A stretch of 22,521 nucleotides of DNA from CAYGBW01 sp964348185 (GTDB taxonomy: Bacteria > Desulfobacterota > BSN033 > WVXP01): assembly GCA_964348185.1 (NCBI GenBank), contig CAYGBW010000045.1, positions 1 through 22,521 on the forward strand. Direction: 5' to 3'. The position numbers were made by a program, and so were the translations under genes. Position 1 is the stretch's first letter. Each line of letters opens with the position of its first letter. The notes beneath the pieces were generated by a model. It searched no databases, was not told where the DNA came from, and saw nothing but the letters and a program-made list of their open reading frames with translations. Positions 1 through 7,053 of this stretch are shown piece after piece.

Positions 1-131
1 TCAGGTTTCGTGAGACCCGCGACAACTGCGGCTACGGTTCGCTGCTCGATTGCCATCATCAGCCACATCGCGGCCAGGGGTATCCAGAACCAGAAAATTC
101 GACTCAAGGGTAGAGGTCCTTTTTCAACCAT
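1..131 (-). CDS. N-terminus of a polytopic membrane protein, possibly MATE-like efflux (partial)
   Basis: The reading frame starts at the ATG at 131 and runs off the left edge, giving 43 codons. It begins MVEKGPLPLSRIFWFWIPLA and continues with a hydrophobic, aromatic-rich segment (FWFWIPLAAMWLMMAIE), then a turn and more hydrophobic sequence. This pattern of a first transmembrane helix followed by an acidic residue resembles the N-terminus of MATE-like or flippase-like transporters that I recall from Desulfobacterota, but only one helix is visible, so the family is an inference. The Shine-Dalgarno sequence is weak: GGAG lies about 13 bases upstream and GGCGGA directly precedes the ATG. Other frames here are not protein-like. 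Confidence 0.6.
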   Translation of the reverse strand, partial: MVEKGPLPLSRIFWFWIPLAAMWLMMAIEQRTVAAVVAGLTKP

Positions 132-166
132 TCCGCCGAAACAACTCCGAAAGCGCGAGTGAAGCT

Positions 167-201
167 CCCCGCGCTTCCGCACGGGGCCTCTTTCATTTTT
201 T
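167..201 (+). terminator. Hairpin with T-rich tail, possible rho-independent terminator
   Basis: CCCCGCGC and GCACGGGG pair around a TTCC loop (8 bp with one C-A mismatch) and are followed by TCTTTCATTTTTT. The orientation fits termination of plus-strand transcription, but no plus-strand gene is visible to its left, so its client is unknown. It could instead be a leader hairpin of the minus-strand gene that starts at 131. Confidence 0.35.
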
Positions 202-234
202 CAGGAGAGCGGGTAATGGGCCTACCGGAATCGG

Positions 235-605
235 TTATCTGGTCTCCTCAGGTTCTCTCCAACCTGGGGTCTCCACCAGGAAAACCGCAGCCACCCGTGA
301 GATTGCGGCTCCCACCCGATATATCAGGACCATGCCTTGAAAGCCCGCCAAAGAATATCCCCCCTCTATTGGAGCCGCCCTCCGTGGCGACAGCACCAAC
401 AAGAACCTGAAAGACTGCCCCCCCCCAAGAAGGGGAACAGGTACACCACAGCAACGGACGTTCCGTCAATGGCCAAGGGAAAGAGCTCCTTGGCTACAGC
501 GGCAGCCATGGGCCTGGGGCCGCGGTGGCGAGATAGAAATACAAGAACATGAGATACCGTATGGGCAGGGTTAGCCGATCTGTGAATGCGAAGAAGTCGA
601 CTCAC
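235..605 (-). pseudogene. Broken hydrophobic reading frame interrupted at a poly-C tract
   Basis: Two protein-like minus-strand frames abut at nine consecutive C (418-426; G on the coding strand). The upstream frame reads ...KELFPLAIDGTSVAVVYLFP and enters the tract. The downstream frame leaves it as QSFRFLLVLSPRRAAPIEGG, continues with GMVLIYRVGAAISRV and VAAVFLVETPGW, and stops at 235-237. A tract of ten (or seven) G would join them. A third frame farther upstream (LMFLYFYLATAAPG) suggests a second break near 500. No family is recognised, but the hydrophobic composition suggests a small membrane protein. It may be a decayed gene, a phase-variable gene, or an intact gene with a homopolymer sequencing error. 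The 606-834 stretch upstream of it shows nothing convincing. Confidence 0.35.
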
Positions 606-834
606 GGGTCCATCGACTCCCGGCTAATGTCCCCTGACGATTTTCCCCGACAGACGCGATGGTAAGCACAAAGGAGGGATTGACAGCGTTCATCCCTTCC
701 TCATGAGCAAGTCTCCTTTTCGTTGCAATGTACGACAATGAAGGATAGGGTAAGACGAGTCGGGAAACTGGGTTATCTTGGGAGGTGACCGCAGTCTCTC
801 AGACGTCTCGGCAGATCTGGAAACTGCTCTTGCG

Positions 835-1002
835 TCAACGACACCTGACAAAATCCTCGTAGACCAGATCCGCCAAGAGCTCACTTTCAGATTTCTCATG
901 TTCGGTTAAGTGCTTTATCGTGTCTCCCAAGCATTTGAGAATGCGATCTTCGATGAACTCTTCCTTTTCTTTTGCCCTGCCGAGGATGATCTGAATGTCC
1001 AT
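835..1002 (-). CDS. Small charged hypothetical protein, 55 aa
   Basis: The frame starts at the ATG at 1002 with a good ribosome-binding site (GGAG, 8-base spacing) and encodes 55 residues from MDIQIILGRAKEKEEFIEDR to a C-terminus ending VYEDFVRCR. It is soluble, rich in Glu and Lys, and looks all-helical. No signal peptide or membrane helix is present. Residues 8-50 have a heptad-like alternation, so a small helical hairpin or adaptor is plausible. I do not recognise a family. The next genes on either side point elsewhere or are broken, so the context gives no function. The call rests on the Shine-Dalgarno sequence and the protein-like composition. Confidence 0.45.
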   Translation of the reverse strand: MDIQIILGRAKEKEEFIEDRILKCLGDTIKHLTEHEKSESELLADLVYEDFVRCR

Positions 1003-1242
1003 TGCCAACACTCCAAATCTTCCCCAAGTTTACCGCAAATGGCTGGTTCGAATCAACACCGGGTTGGAGTGGGGAAAATCATTGCAAACAGACTGTGGCG
1101 GAACTAGGGAACCAACTCCCCTGTTCATGCTACCTCATGACTACTCGTCCTGTCAGGGGCTGATTTCTTTCCCACAAAGGCGTTGACTCCTCGCCTGATT
1201 TTGCTAAGCTGACAAAAGACGGGGAAAGAAGGGAGGAGGACC

Positions 1243-1446
1243 ATGGTTCAGAGATCGACCTCAGTCTGCGATGTCGACCAAGGATGGGTGACAAAGGATC
1301 GTGATGGCCTGGTGGTAATTGGACTCGGCAACGATGAGATACATGCCTCATTCAAAATGTCCCCGGAGTGTTTCGAGAAGTTCTATAGGGATCTGACCGA
1401 CTTCAGAAAGAGGAAACTGCGGGGAAAAGGGAAACCCGTAAAGTAG
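1243..1446 (+). CDS. Small hypothetical protein, 67 aa
   Basis: The ATG at 1243 is preceded by a strong Shine-Dalgarno sequence (GGGAGGAGG, 3-7 bases upstream). The 67-residue product has a beta-rich centre (DGLVVIGLGNDEIHASFKMS), a helix (PECFEKFYRDLTDF) and a lysine/arginine-rich tail (RKRKLRGKGKPVK). There is no signal peptide or membrane segment. The basic tail could bind nucleic acid, but that is only an inference from charge. A weak promoter-like TTGACT lies at 1183-1188 with TAAGCT 16 bases further on. The family is unknown. A structured, apparently non-coding stretch follows directly. Confidence 0.5.
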   Translation: MVQRSTSVCDVDQGWVTKDRDGLVVIGLGNDEIHASFKMSPECFEKFYRDLTDFRKRKLRGKGKPVK

Positions 1447-1510
1447 AAAACCGGTGTGCATGCACGGAATTCGTTGACTCGGTGTTCCGACTTTAAAACG
1501 GTTACCCAAG

Positions 1511-1659
1511 GCGTTGAAGCGCCTCATGCTCGATTCCGAGTAAGACCCCGAAAGGAATCAGAGAAGAGAGCCGTGGAGAAAAGGGACTATCCCTTCGTTT
1601 TCTCTCTGGGTCGAGACGCTCTATCCGGTGCGCCCTAACGGGCGATCTCGCCCGGTTTT
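1511..1659 (+). ncRNA. Cluster of nested hairpins, possible structured RNA
   Basis: Successive inverted repeats are visible. AGGCG/CGCCT lies at about 1509-1524. GATTCC pairs with GGAATC across 1531-1559. A long nested stem has GAGAA (1576-1580) facing TTCTC (1600-1604), with AAGGGA/TCCCTT around a CTA loop inside it; AGAGC...GCTCT can enclose the whole. Two mutually exclusive GC hairpins follow (1631-1644 and 1639-1654). The layout resembles a leader RNA or small RNA ending in a terminator, but no known riboswitch consensus was recognised. It could equally be a series of terminators behind the 1243-1446 gene. Confidence 0.3.
1639..1659 (+). terminator. GC hairpin followed by TTTT
   Basis: CGGGCGA-TC-TCGCCCG is a perfect inverted repeat (realistically a CGGGC/GCCCG stem with a GATCTC loop), followed by GTTTT. 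It overlaps the alternative hairpin CGCCC-TAAC-GGGCG at 1631-1644, so the two cannot form together. The tail has only four T, so the terminator is weak. Confidence 0.35.
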
Positions 1660-1664
1660 CGCGA

Positions 1665-1692
1665 TTGACAATTCCATATTGTTTTGTAAAGT
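1665..1692 (+). promoter_or_regulatory. Sigma-70-type promoter candidate
   Basis: A perfect -35 box TTGACA (1665-1670) is followed 16 bases later by TAAAGT (1687-1692). The transcript would begin near 1700, just before the hairpin at 1712-1732 and the mini-frame at 1772. The nearest downstream gene is the PAS kinase at 2220, over 500 bases away. Confidence 0.35.
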
Positions 1693-1711
1693 TAAGTTAG
1701 CGTTCCTGAAT

Positions 1712-1732
1712 AATGTCCTTGAAACGGACATT
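1712..1732 (+). other. Perfect 7-bp hairpin near the expected transcript start
   Basis: AATGTCC and GGACATT pair exactly around a seven-base loop (TTGAAAC). The hairpin begins about 20 bases after the -10 box at 1687-1692, so it would sit at the 5' end of that transcript, where such stems often stabilise RNA or bind a regulator. Confidence 0.3.
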
Positions 1733-2219
1733 GCGGAGTTTTGGGGACCCCCATCGCGGGGAGGAGAGACGATGTTTTTCTGGGGTGACTAACCTGACTC
1801 CCTTTGAATTCTCATCCAAGCGTTTGTTTTAGACCAGGGGTTAACGGTCACTTTCTCCGGGAAGGAGTGTGAGTTGAGAGGGTTTGTGTGTCCATAATAG
1901 CCCTCATGACGTTGTCGGCGTCGGCCTCATACGGGATCTCTCAGGAAGCGGAAAGGGGGCTTTTCTCGACGGACTGTCGATTCAATACGGATAGCCTGTT
2001 TTTCAGCATGACCGTCTGGTAATCTTCCGGTCATATTCCCGTTAACTCCCTGTTTTAGAATCGGCTTAGAAACAAGAACCCTGTTGGGGTGGGAAATCAG
2101 AACCGAAGGTAGGACACATAGAAATTGCACAGCACGGACGAACTTGGGCTCAAACCTGCGGAATGGGTGATGGAAATGGAACGTCGATCAGGTTTTTCGG
2201 AAAATGAGAGGTTCTTTTG

Positions 2220-3380
2220 ATGGACGGAAACCCAACCTATGAAGAATTGAAACAGAAGGTTAAGGAACTAGAGAAGGAGGCTCGCGGGGGCAGGGAGGCG
2301 CAGGAGGCGTTGCGGAAGAGCGAAGAGTGGTTCCGCACCGTGGCGGACTTCACTTACGATTGGGAGTATTGGATCGCACCGGACGGGGGCTGCGTCTACG
2401 TTTCACCATCGTGCGAACGGATCACCGGCTACCGTCCCGATGAGTTTGAAAGGGATCGGGGTCTGTTGGAGGCGATTACCCACCCTAACGACCGGGCATC
2501 CGTTGCCAGGCACCTTGGCGACGAATTGGAAAGTCGGGACGTGCTGTCATTCGACTTCCGGGTCATCCCTCGCAGGGGCGATAAACGGTGGATTTGCCAT
2601 ATCTGCCAGGTGGTGTATGACGGGAACGGGAACTTACTCGGTAGGCGTGCCAGCAACCGGGATGTCACCGACCGCAAGCGTGCAGAGAATGCGCTCCGGG
2701 ACAGCGAGGCCAGGTATAAGGGAATCGTCGAACATACAATAAACGGCGTTGCTGTTTACCGGGCGGTAAATGATGGCGAGGATTTCGTGTTCGTCGATTT
2801 CAACAAATCCGGTGAAAGAATTGAAAAGATCAAGAGAGACAAGGTCATTGGCCGAAGCGTCTTAGAGGTGTTTCCCGGTGTCAAGGAGTTTGGCCTCTTC
2901 GAGGTCATGCAGAGGGTGTGGAGGAGTGGGACGCCTGAGCATTACCCCGCTTCACTTTACAGGGACAAAAGGATTGTTGGATGGCGCGACAATTTCGTCT
3001 ATAAACTCCCTTCCGGAGAAATCGTGGCCATATACACCGACCAAACCGAGCGGAAGCGGGCCGAGGAGGCGTTACACAAGGCCCACGAGGATCTATACAA
3101 ATTCAGTCAGGAGCTTGAAAAGAAAGTTGAGGAAAGGACCAACGAGCTGAAAGAGAAGAGTAACCAATTGGTTGAGGCGGAAAGACTTGCCGCCTTGGGG
3201 AAGATGGCCAATCGGATTGCCCATGAGCTAAGAAATCCCCTGACTGTCGTTGGCGGTTTTGCTCGGAGGCTGTATGAAATAACGCCTGATGATGATCCTA
3301 TCAAGAGGTACCTTAGGATAATCGTTGGAGAGGTCATGGTCTTGGAGAACAAGGTCTCAATCATAGTCGACTCCCATTGA
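2220..3380 (+). CDS. PAS-PAS-HisKA sensor kinase lacking the ATPase domain
   Basis: The chosen start is the ATG at 2220 behind GAGAGG, giving 386 residues; an in-frame TTG lies just before it. The order is: an N-terminal coiled coil (PTYEELKQKVKELEKEA), a first PAS domain at about 34-150 with a PAC-like end (RRGDKRWICHICQVVYDGNG), a second PAS at about 160-268 ending ...IYTDQTERKRAEEAL, a long coiled coil at about 270-320, and a HisKA helix with the phospho-acceptor motif AHELRNPLTVV (His335). The protein ends 51 residues later at VSIIVDSH. No HATPase_c domain follows in any frame, and the aminopeptidase begins 63 bases on. With no membrane segment it should be cytoplasmic. It cannot phosphorylate itself in cis. 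It may be a truncated remnant, a phosphotransfer partner served by another kinase, or a dimerising PAS regulator. Confidence 0.85.
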   Translation: MDGNPTYEELKQKVKELEKEARGGREAQEALRKSEEWFRTVADFTYDWEYWIAPDGGCVYVSPSCERITGYRPDEFERDRGLLEAITHPNDRASVARHLGDELESRDVLSFDFRVIPRRGDKRWICHICQVVYDGNGNLLGRRASNRDVTDRKRAENALRDSEARYKGIVEHTINGVAVYRAVNDGEDFVFVDFNKSGERIEKIKRDKVIGRSVLEVFPGVKEFGLFEVMQRVWRSGTPEHYPASLYRDKRIVGWRDNFVYKLPSGEIVAIYTDQTERKRAEEALHKAHEDLYKFSQELEKKVEERTNELKEKSNQLVEAERLAALGKMANRIAHELRNPLTVVGGFARRLYEITPDDDPIKRYLRIIVGEVMVLENKVSIIVDSH

Positions 3381-3443
3381 AACCCGGGCCACCTGGGTAT
3401 GCATTCTCTATCCGGTCTTTTTGATCAACGGGGTGAAGTCATC

Positions 3444-5924
3444 ATGAGAAGTGTAGATCCAATAAGCTACAAAATCTCCCTGGAACCGAACCTAGAGCGT
3501 TTCACCTTCCAAGGAACCGCAGAGATTCTGGTTGACGCCATCTCCCCAGTGACTGAGATCACTTTCGACGCCCTCGAATTGACGGTTTCGAGCTGCAAGG
3601 CGAGGGTGGCGAACGGTTTTGTGGATTGCCCCTTTCACATGGGCCCTCGAAACGAAGAGCTGACCGTCTCCCTACCCAGCCCAATGGGCGGAAGGATCCT
3701 TTTAAGAGTCGATTACATGGGGTCTATCAATGACAAGATGGCCGGCTTTTACAGGAGTCGGTTCATCACCCAAGGCGAGGTCCGATACATCGCGGTAACA
3801 CAATTTGAGGAGAGGGATGCGCGGAGGGCCTTTCCCTGTTTTGACCATCCCGTCAAAAAGGCGACATTTGAGGTTGAAATGACGGTTGGGGAAGACCTCG
3901 TCGCAATATCCAATGGGCGGGTGGAAGGAGAAAGGCGCCTGGGTGATGGGAAAAAAATCGTGAAATTCCAGAAGACCCCGAAGATGTCTACCTATCTGCT
4001 TTTCTTCGGCGTGGGCCAATTCGAGTTTATTAAAGATGGAAGAGATGCTCGGGTTTGTGTGGCTACGATTCCCGGAATGGCAAAATATGCTGGATTTGGA
4101 CTCGAATTTGGCCGGAGATCTCTGGAATTCTGTGAGGATTACTATGGAATACCCTACCCCCTCTCAAAGCTCGATCTGATCGCGATTCCGGATTTCGCCT
4201 TCGGGGCCATGGAGAACTGGGGTGCCATCACATTCCGGGAAAACCTGCTCCTCCATTATCCAGAAGTCACATCCAAGGCAGGCGAGGAGAGGATATGTGA
4301 AGTCATTGCCCACGAGATCGCCCATCAGTGGTTTGGCAATCTGGTCAGCCCTTCTGACTGGAAATACCTGTGGCTCAATGAGAGCTTTGCCACCTATTTC
4401 GGTTATGGCGTTGTGCACCACTACCACCCAGAGTGGGACGTCTGGGACCCATTCCTGCAAAACCATACCGATCAAGCCCTTGAAAGGGATGCCCTCCGAG
4501 AAACGGTTCCTATAGAGCTCCCTGGAGGAGAACACGTGGCCATCAACACCAGCACCGCGCCAATCATCTATGACAAGGGAGGAAGTATCTTAAGGCAGAT
4601 TGAAGGGTATATCGGCAGCGATAATTTCAAAGAAGGGCTGAGAAACTACCTGAAGCAGCACGAATACGGTTGCGCATCGAGTCACCACCTCTGGGAGGCT
4701 TTTGAGGCGGCCTCACAAAAACCCGTCATCAACATGATGAAGAGCTGGATCGAACAACCCGGTTTTCCCATGGTCGAAGTCCAGAGGTCCGGAAGGAAAC
4801 TCACCCTCACCCAGAAGAGATTTACCTACATGCCCGATGAATCAAAGCAGAAATGGCTAATCCCCCTCACGATCAGGATTTTCGATAAGACGGGTGAGAC
4901 AAGATCCTTGACAACCCTCCTCGAAGGGGAAGGCAAGACCATCGATATTGAGGCAGAGGCACTGGCCTGCAAGGTCAATGAGGGGCAGAAGGGGTTCTAC
5001 AGGGTCAAGTACAGGGACCGAGACGCTTTATGGGAACTGGGGGGAAAAGTCCTGAACAGAGACCTGAAGGCCGAGGATAGGTGGGGTCTCCAGAACGATC
5101 TCTATGCATGGGTGAGACGGGGGGACGTTTCCATCGATGACTATCTCGACTTCCTATCCTTTTACAGGAATGAAGACGCTTTTCTTCCTCTCATCAGCAT
5201 TGCGGATAACCTGTTCCATACATTCCTGATCATCGGGGACCCCAAGAAAAAGACCGTCGCGTCCATTGGGAAATCCATACTTGAAAGGGTGCTTTCGGAT
5301 ATTGGCTTCGAACCAAAACCAGATGAGAAGCACACGCTATCCATCCTCAGAGACCAGATCATCTGGCACGCGGTGCTTTATGGTTCAGTTGGGGTCGAAC
5401 GCTTTGCACTTGGCAAGTTCGAGGCATGGGCCAGAGGAGAGGCGACCCACCCAGACCTCCTGAAAAGCATCACCCAGGTTGGCGCGTTGAATGGCCGAGA
5501 GGAGACTTTTGAGGGGTTTGATCAAAGGCTTCAAACATCTGAGAGCGAACATGAGCGCATGATCCTGCTTTTGGCTCTGGGCCGCTTCAGCGACAGGCGA
5601 CTCATCCAGAGAACGCAACGATACGTCTTGGACAAGGTCCCAAACCGAAATAAGTTCATCCCCGTCGTTTCCATGGCTTCAAATCCGCATGCCATCCCGC
5701 ATATGTGGGACTGGTATGTATCCCGTCTAGACGAACTCGAGCGCCTTCATCCCATGCATTATGAGAGGGTCATCACAGCAATCATCCCTGTCGGTGGAAT
5801 CGGGAGAGAAGAAGAGGTCAGGGCTTTCTTCGAAGACTACACGGCCAAAAAAGACCTGGCCAGAGACGCCATAAGATTGTCCTTGGAAAAGCTGGAGATC
5901 AATTCAAGAATGAACCGGTTGTAA
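3444..5924 (+). CDS. M1-family zinc aminopeptidase
   Basis: This enzyme removes N-terminal amino acids from peptides in the cytoplasm. From the ATG at 3444 (GGTGA upstream) it has 826 residues, the normal length for the family. The hallmarks are present: the substrate-binding motif GAMENW (about 255-260), the zinc site HEIAHQWFGN (His290, His294) and the third zinc ligand Glu313 in WLNESFATYFGY, exactly 19 residues after His294. The catalytic-tyrosine region (APIIYDKGGSILR) is also present. The N-terminal beta-sandwich (1-200) is followed by the thermolysin-like domain and a long helical ERAP1-like C-terminal domain from about 520. There is no signal peptide. The overall sequence is closest in style to tricorn-interacting-factor F2/F3 and ERAP-type enzymes rather than E. 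coli PepN. An alternative ATG at 3399 has no Shine-Dalgarno sequence. It may be co-transcribed with the upstream kinase. Confidence 0.93.
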   Translation: MRSVDPISYKISLEPNLERFTFQGTAEILVDAISPVTEITFDALELTVSSCKARVANGFVDCPFHMGPRNEELTVSLPSPMGGRILLRVDYMGSINDKMAGFYRSRFITQGEVRYIAVTQFEERDARRAFPCFDHPVKKATFEVEMTVGEDLVAISNGRVEGERRLGDGKKIVKFQKTPKMSTYLLFFGVGQFEFIKDGRDARVCVATIPGMAKYAGFGLEFGRRSLEFCEDYYGIPYPLSKLDLIAIPDFAFGAMENWGAITFRENLLLHYPEVTSKAGEERICEVIAHEIAHQWFGNLVSPSDWKYLWLNESFATYFGYGVVHHYHPEWDVWDPFLQNHTDQALERDALRETVPIELPGGEHVAINTSTAPIIYDKGGSILRQIEGYIGSDNFKEGLRNYLKQHEYGCASSHHLWEAFEAASQKPVINMMKSWIEQPGFPMVEVQRSGRKLTLTQKRFTYMPDESKQKWLIPLTIRIFDKTGETRSLTTLLEGEGKTIDIEAEALACKVNEGQKGFYRVKYRDRDALWELGGKVLNRDLKAEDRWGLQNDLYAWVRRGDVSIDDYLDFLSFYRNEDAFLPLISIADNLFHTFLIIGDPKKKTVASIGKSILERVLSDIGFEPKPDEKHTLSILRDQIIWHAVLYGSVGVERFALGKFEAWARGEATHPDLLKSITQVGALNGREETFEGFDQRLQTSESEHERMILLLALGRFSDRRLIQRTQRYVLDKVPNRNKFIPVVSMASNPHAIPHMWDWYVSRLDELERLHPMHYERVITAIIPVGGIGREEEVRAFFEDYTAKKDLARDAIRLSLEKLEINSRMNRL

Positions 5925-6190
5925 TCCTCTGAGAAGGCGATGACCATCACGGGCGATTTCGGAATCTGGCGAGACAGGGTTCGCGGCAGCTGATCCTGAG
6001 CATGGATAACGACAGGTTCTCCTCTCCCGGCGCACTGATTTGAGCGCTGCCTCCTCCAACCGGGTGGGCTGTTCTCCCGCTTTTCCTGATCGTTGACAAC
6101 GGTCAATGCTTTGCGGTAAAGAGGACCATAGGACACAAGATGAAGGGGCGTTGTGAATCGGGTCTCGAATAGCCGAAAGGGGAGGGAAAA

Positions 6191-6451
6191 ATGAAACTCA
6201 ACCTCAAAGCTCTGGCTTTAACGGCAGGCATTCTGTGGGCACTGGCGGTATTTCTAGTCGGCATTGCGAACCTGATCTGGTCGGGATACGGGACGGCTTT
6301 CTTGCGGACTGTGGCCTCGGTCTATCCCGGCTATCATGCCACAGCTTCCATCGGCGATGTGATCGTCGGAACTCTGTATTCCCTTGTCGATGGCGCCGTT
6401 TCTGGATGGGTTTTCGGCTGGGTTTACAACTTTTTTGTTGGCAAAAGCTGA
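6191..6451 (+). CDS. Small holin-like two-helix membrane protein
   Basis: The 86-residue product begins MKLNLKALALTAGILWALAV behind a strong Shine-Dalgarno sequence (GGGGAGGGAAAA). Two hydrophobic segments are visible, at about 8-31 and about 57-83, separated by a short loop containing SVYPGYHATASIGD. The C-terminal helix carries the pattern LVDGAVSGWVFGWVYNFF. Databases tend to label this chromosomal family 'bacteriophage holin', although it is common outside prophages and no other phage gene lies here. Its function is unknown. It stands alone between the aminopeptidase and convergent minus-strand frames. Confidence 0.75.
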   Translation: MKLNLKALALTAGILWALAVFLVGIANLIWSGYGTAFLRTVASVYPGYHATASIGDVIVGTLYSLVDGAVSGWVFGWVYNFFVGKS

Positions 6452-6470
6452 ACAGACGGAAGGTTCTCTC

Positions 6471-6785
6471 TCAGCGGCGACAGCCGCCTGCAACGGCTTC
6501 GAGGTGCAAAAATGGCTCGATCATGCTCAGCAGTGACCGGGCAAACGGATCGGCGCAGAGAAAATCTTCCACCCCCTGAGAATTTCCGTTTTCTTCCGGG
6601 TAGTCGATGATCCCTTTAAGGGGATGGGGAAAAAACAAGGGGACGTTCTTTTCCGTCTCTTCCCCAGTGGCCTGGTCTGCATGAGGGTTTGAGGGCATTC
6701 TTGTCTCACTTCTGGCCGATGCATGGAAGACACCGGGAGATGCCGAGCAGAGGCCTCCCCGTCGATCTGGATTCGATTTTTTCAT
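6471..6785 (-). CDS. Hypothetical protein, 104 aa, coupled to an upstream small frame
   Basis: The ATG at 6785 has an excellent Shine-Dalgarno sequence (AAGGAGG, 8-base spacing), and the start overlaps the stop of the upstream frame as ATGA, a typical translational-coupling arrangement. The product starts MKKSNPDRRGG. Its N-terminal half is low in hydrophobic residues and not obviously folded, while the C-terminal part (EDFLCADPFARSLLSMIEPF) looks helical and protein-like. No family is recognised. The poor N-terminal half could mean a second frameshift. The gene sits on the opposite strand from the two-component operon that begins at 7054. Confidence 0.35.
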   Translation of the reverse strand: MKKSNPDRRGGLCSASPGVFHASARSETRMPSNPHADQATGEETEKNVPLFFPHPLKGIIDYPEENGNSQGVEDFLCADPFARSLLSMIEPFLHLEAVAGGCRR

Positions 6786-6966
6786 CGGTCATGCCTCCTT
6801 CCCATTTTCTGCCGAATTATTTCCATCAACTGGGCCTTCTGATCCTCCTCAAGAAGGCTGTAAAACCCCATGAAATGATCGAGATCCTCCTTGAAGTTTC
6901 ATTTTCCTTCCCCTTTTTGTCGCTTACCCGTCCAGTTCTTGGGTTGACTGAACCGAGTTTACTCAT
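6782..6966 (-). pseudogene. Frameshifted small gene divergent from the two-component operon
   Basis: From the ATG at 6966 (GGGGA upstream) the frame reads MSKLGSVNPRTGRVSDKKGK then ENET. A second frame takes over at about 6895 as NFKEDLDHFMGFYSLLEEDQ and KAQLMEIIRQKMGRRHDR, and stops at 6782 in an ATGA overlap with the next gene. Removing one base near GAAAATGAAAC would give one continuous protein of about 60 residues. The EEDQKAQLMEIIRQKM segment recalls the LTxxQ-like helices of CpxP/Spy-type proteins, but no signal peptide is present, so the likeness is weak. It may be a real inactivation or a sequencing indel. Confidence 0.4.
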
Positions 6967-6971
6967 ATAAT
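6944..6971 (+). promoter_or_regulatory. Promoter of the two-component operon
   Basis: TTGACT (6944-6949) and a perfect TATAAT (6966-6971) are separated by 16 bases, about 85 bases before the regulator's start codon. This is the best sigma-70-type promoter in the window. The divergent small gene's ATG (6966) overlaps the -10 box on the other strand. Confidence 0.6.
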
Positions 6972-7014
6972 AGTCCCCAACTGTTAAGAATGTTTGTCGG
7001 CAGTGTTAGAAAAT

Positions 7015-7030
7015 GTAAAAGAAATGTAAA
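7015..7030 (+). promoter_or_regulatory. GTAAA direct repeat, CpxR-box-like operator
   Basis: GTAAA occurs at 7015-7019 and 7026-7030, in register every 11 bases (one helical turn), within a longer repeat of AAATGTAAAA. Tandem GTAAA half-sites with such spacing are the known binding pattern of CpxR. The site lies between the promoter and the start codon of a CpxR-like regulator, so autoregulation is a reasonable inference. Confidence 0.45.
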
Positions 7031-7053
7031 ATAGTGAAAAAAAGGAAACATTC

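Larger units (their letters stand above)
1447..2219. other. 773-bp stretch with no supported protein gene
   Basis: No frame on either strand looks protein-like. The stretch holds the hairpin cluster and weak terminator (to 1659), a promoter candidate (1665-1692), a perfect hairpin (1712-1732) and a six-codon frame MFFWGD at 1772-1792. That frame has a very good Shine-Dalgarno sequence (GGGGAGGAGAG), and a CCCC/GGGG stem abuts the site. From about 1800 to 2200 I see no clear structure. GAGAGG at 2206-2211 is the ribosome-binding site of the PAS kinase. Confidence 0.5.

Noticed and set aside
1030..1060. tRNA-like T-arm (GGTTCGAATC)
   Set aside because: The flanking bases do not pair into a 5-bp T stem, and no acceptor or anticodon arm can be found around it.
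1927..2130. 67-codon minus-strand frame before the PAS kinase
   Set aside because: There is no Shine-Dalgarno sequence or recognisable pattern.
3381..3443. Lost ATPase domain of the kinase hidden by a frameshift
   Set aside because: Only 63 bases separate the stop from the aminopeptidase start, too few for an ATPase domain of over 100 residues.
6191..6451. Prophage remnant, because the small membrane protein belongs to a family labelled holin
   Set aside because: No lysin, capsid, integrase or other phage gene is nearby; the family is widespread on chromosomes.
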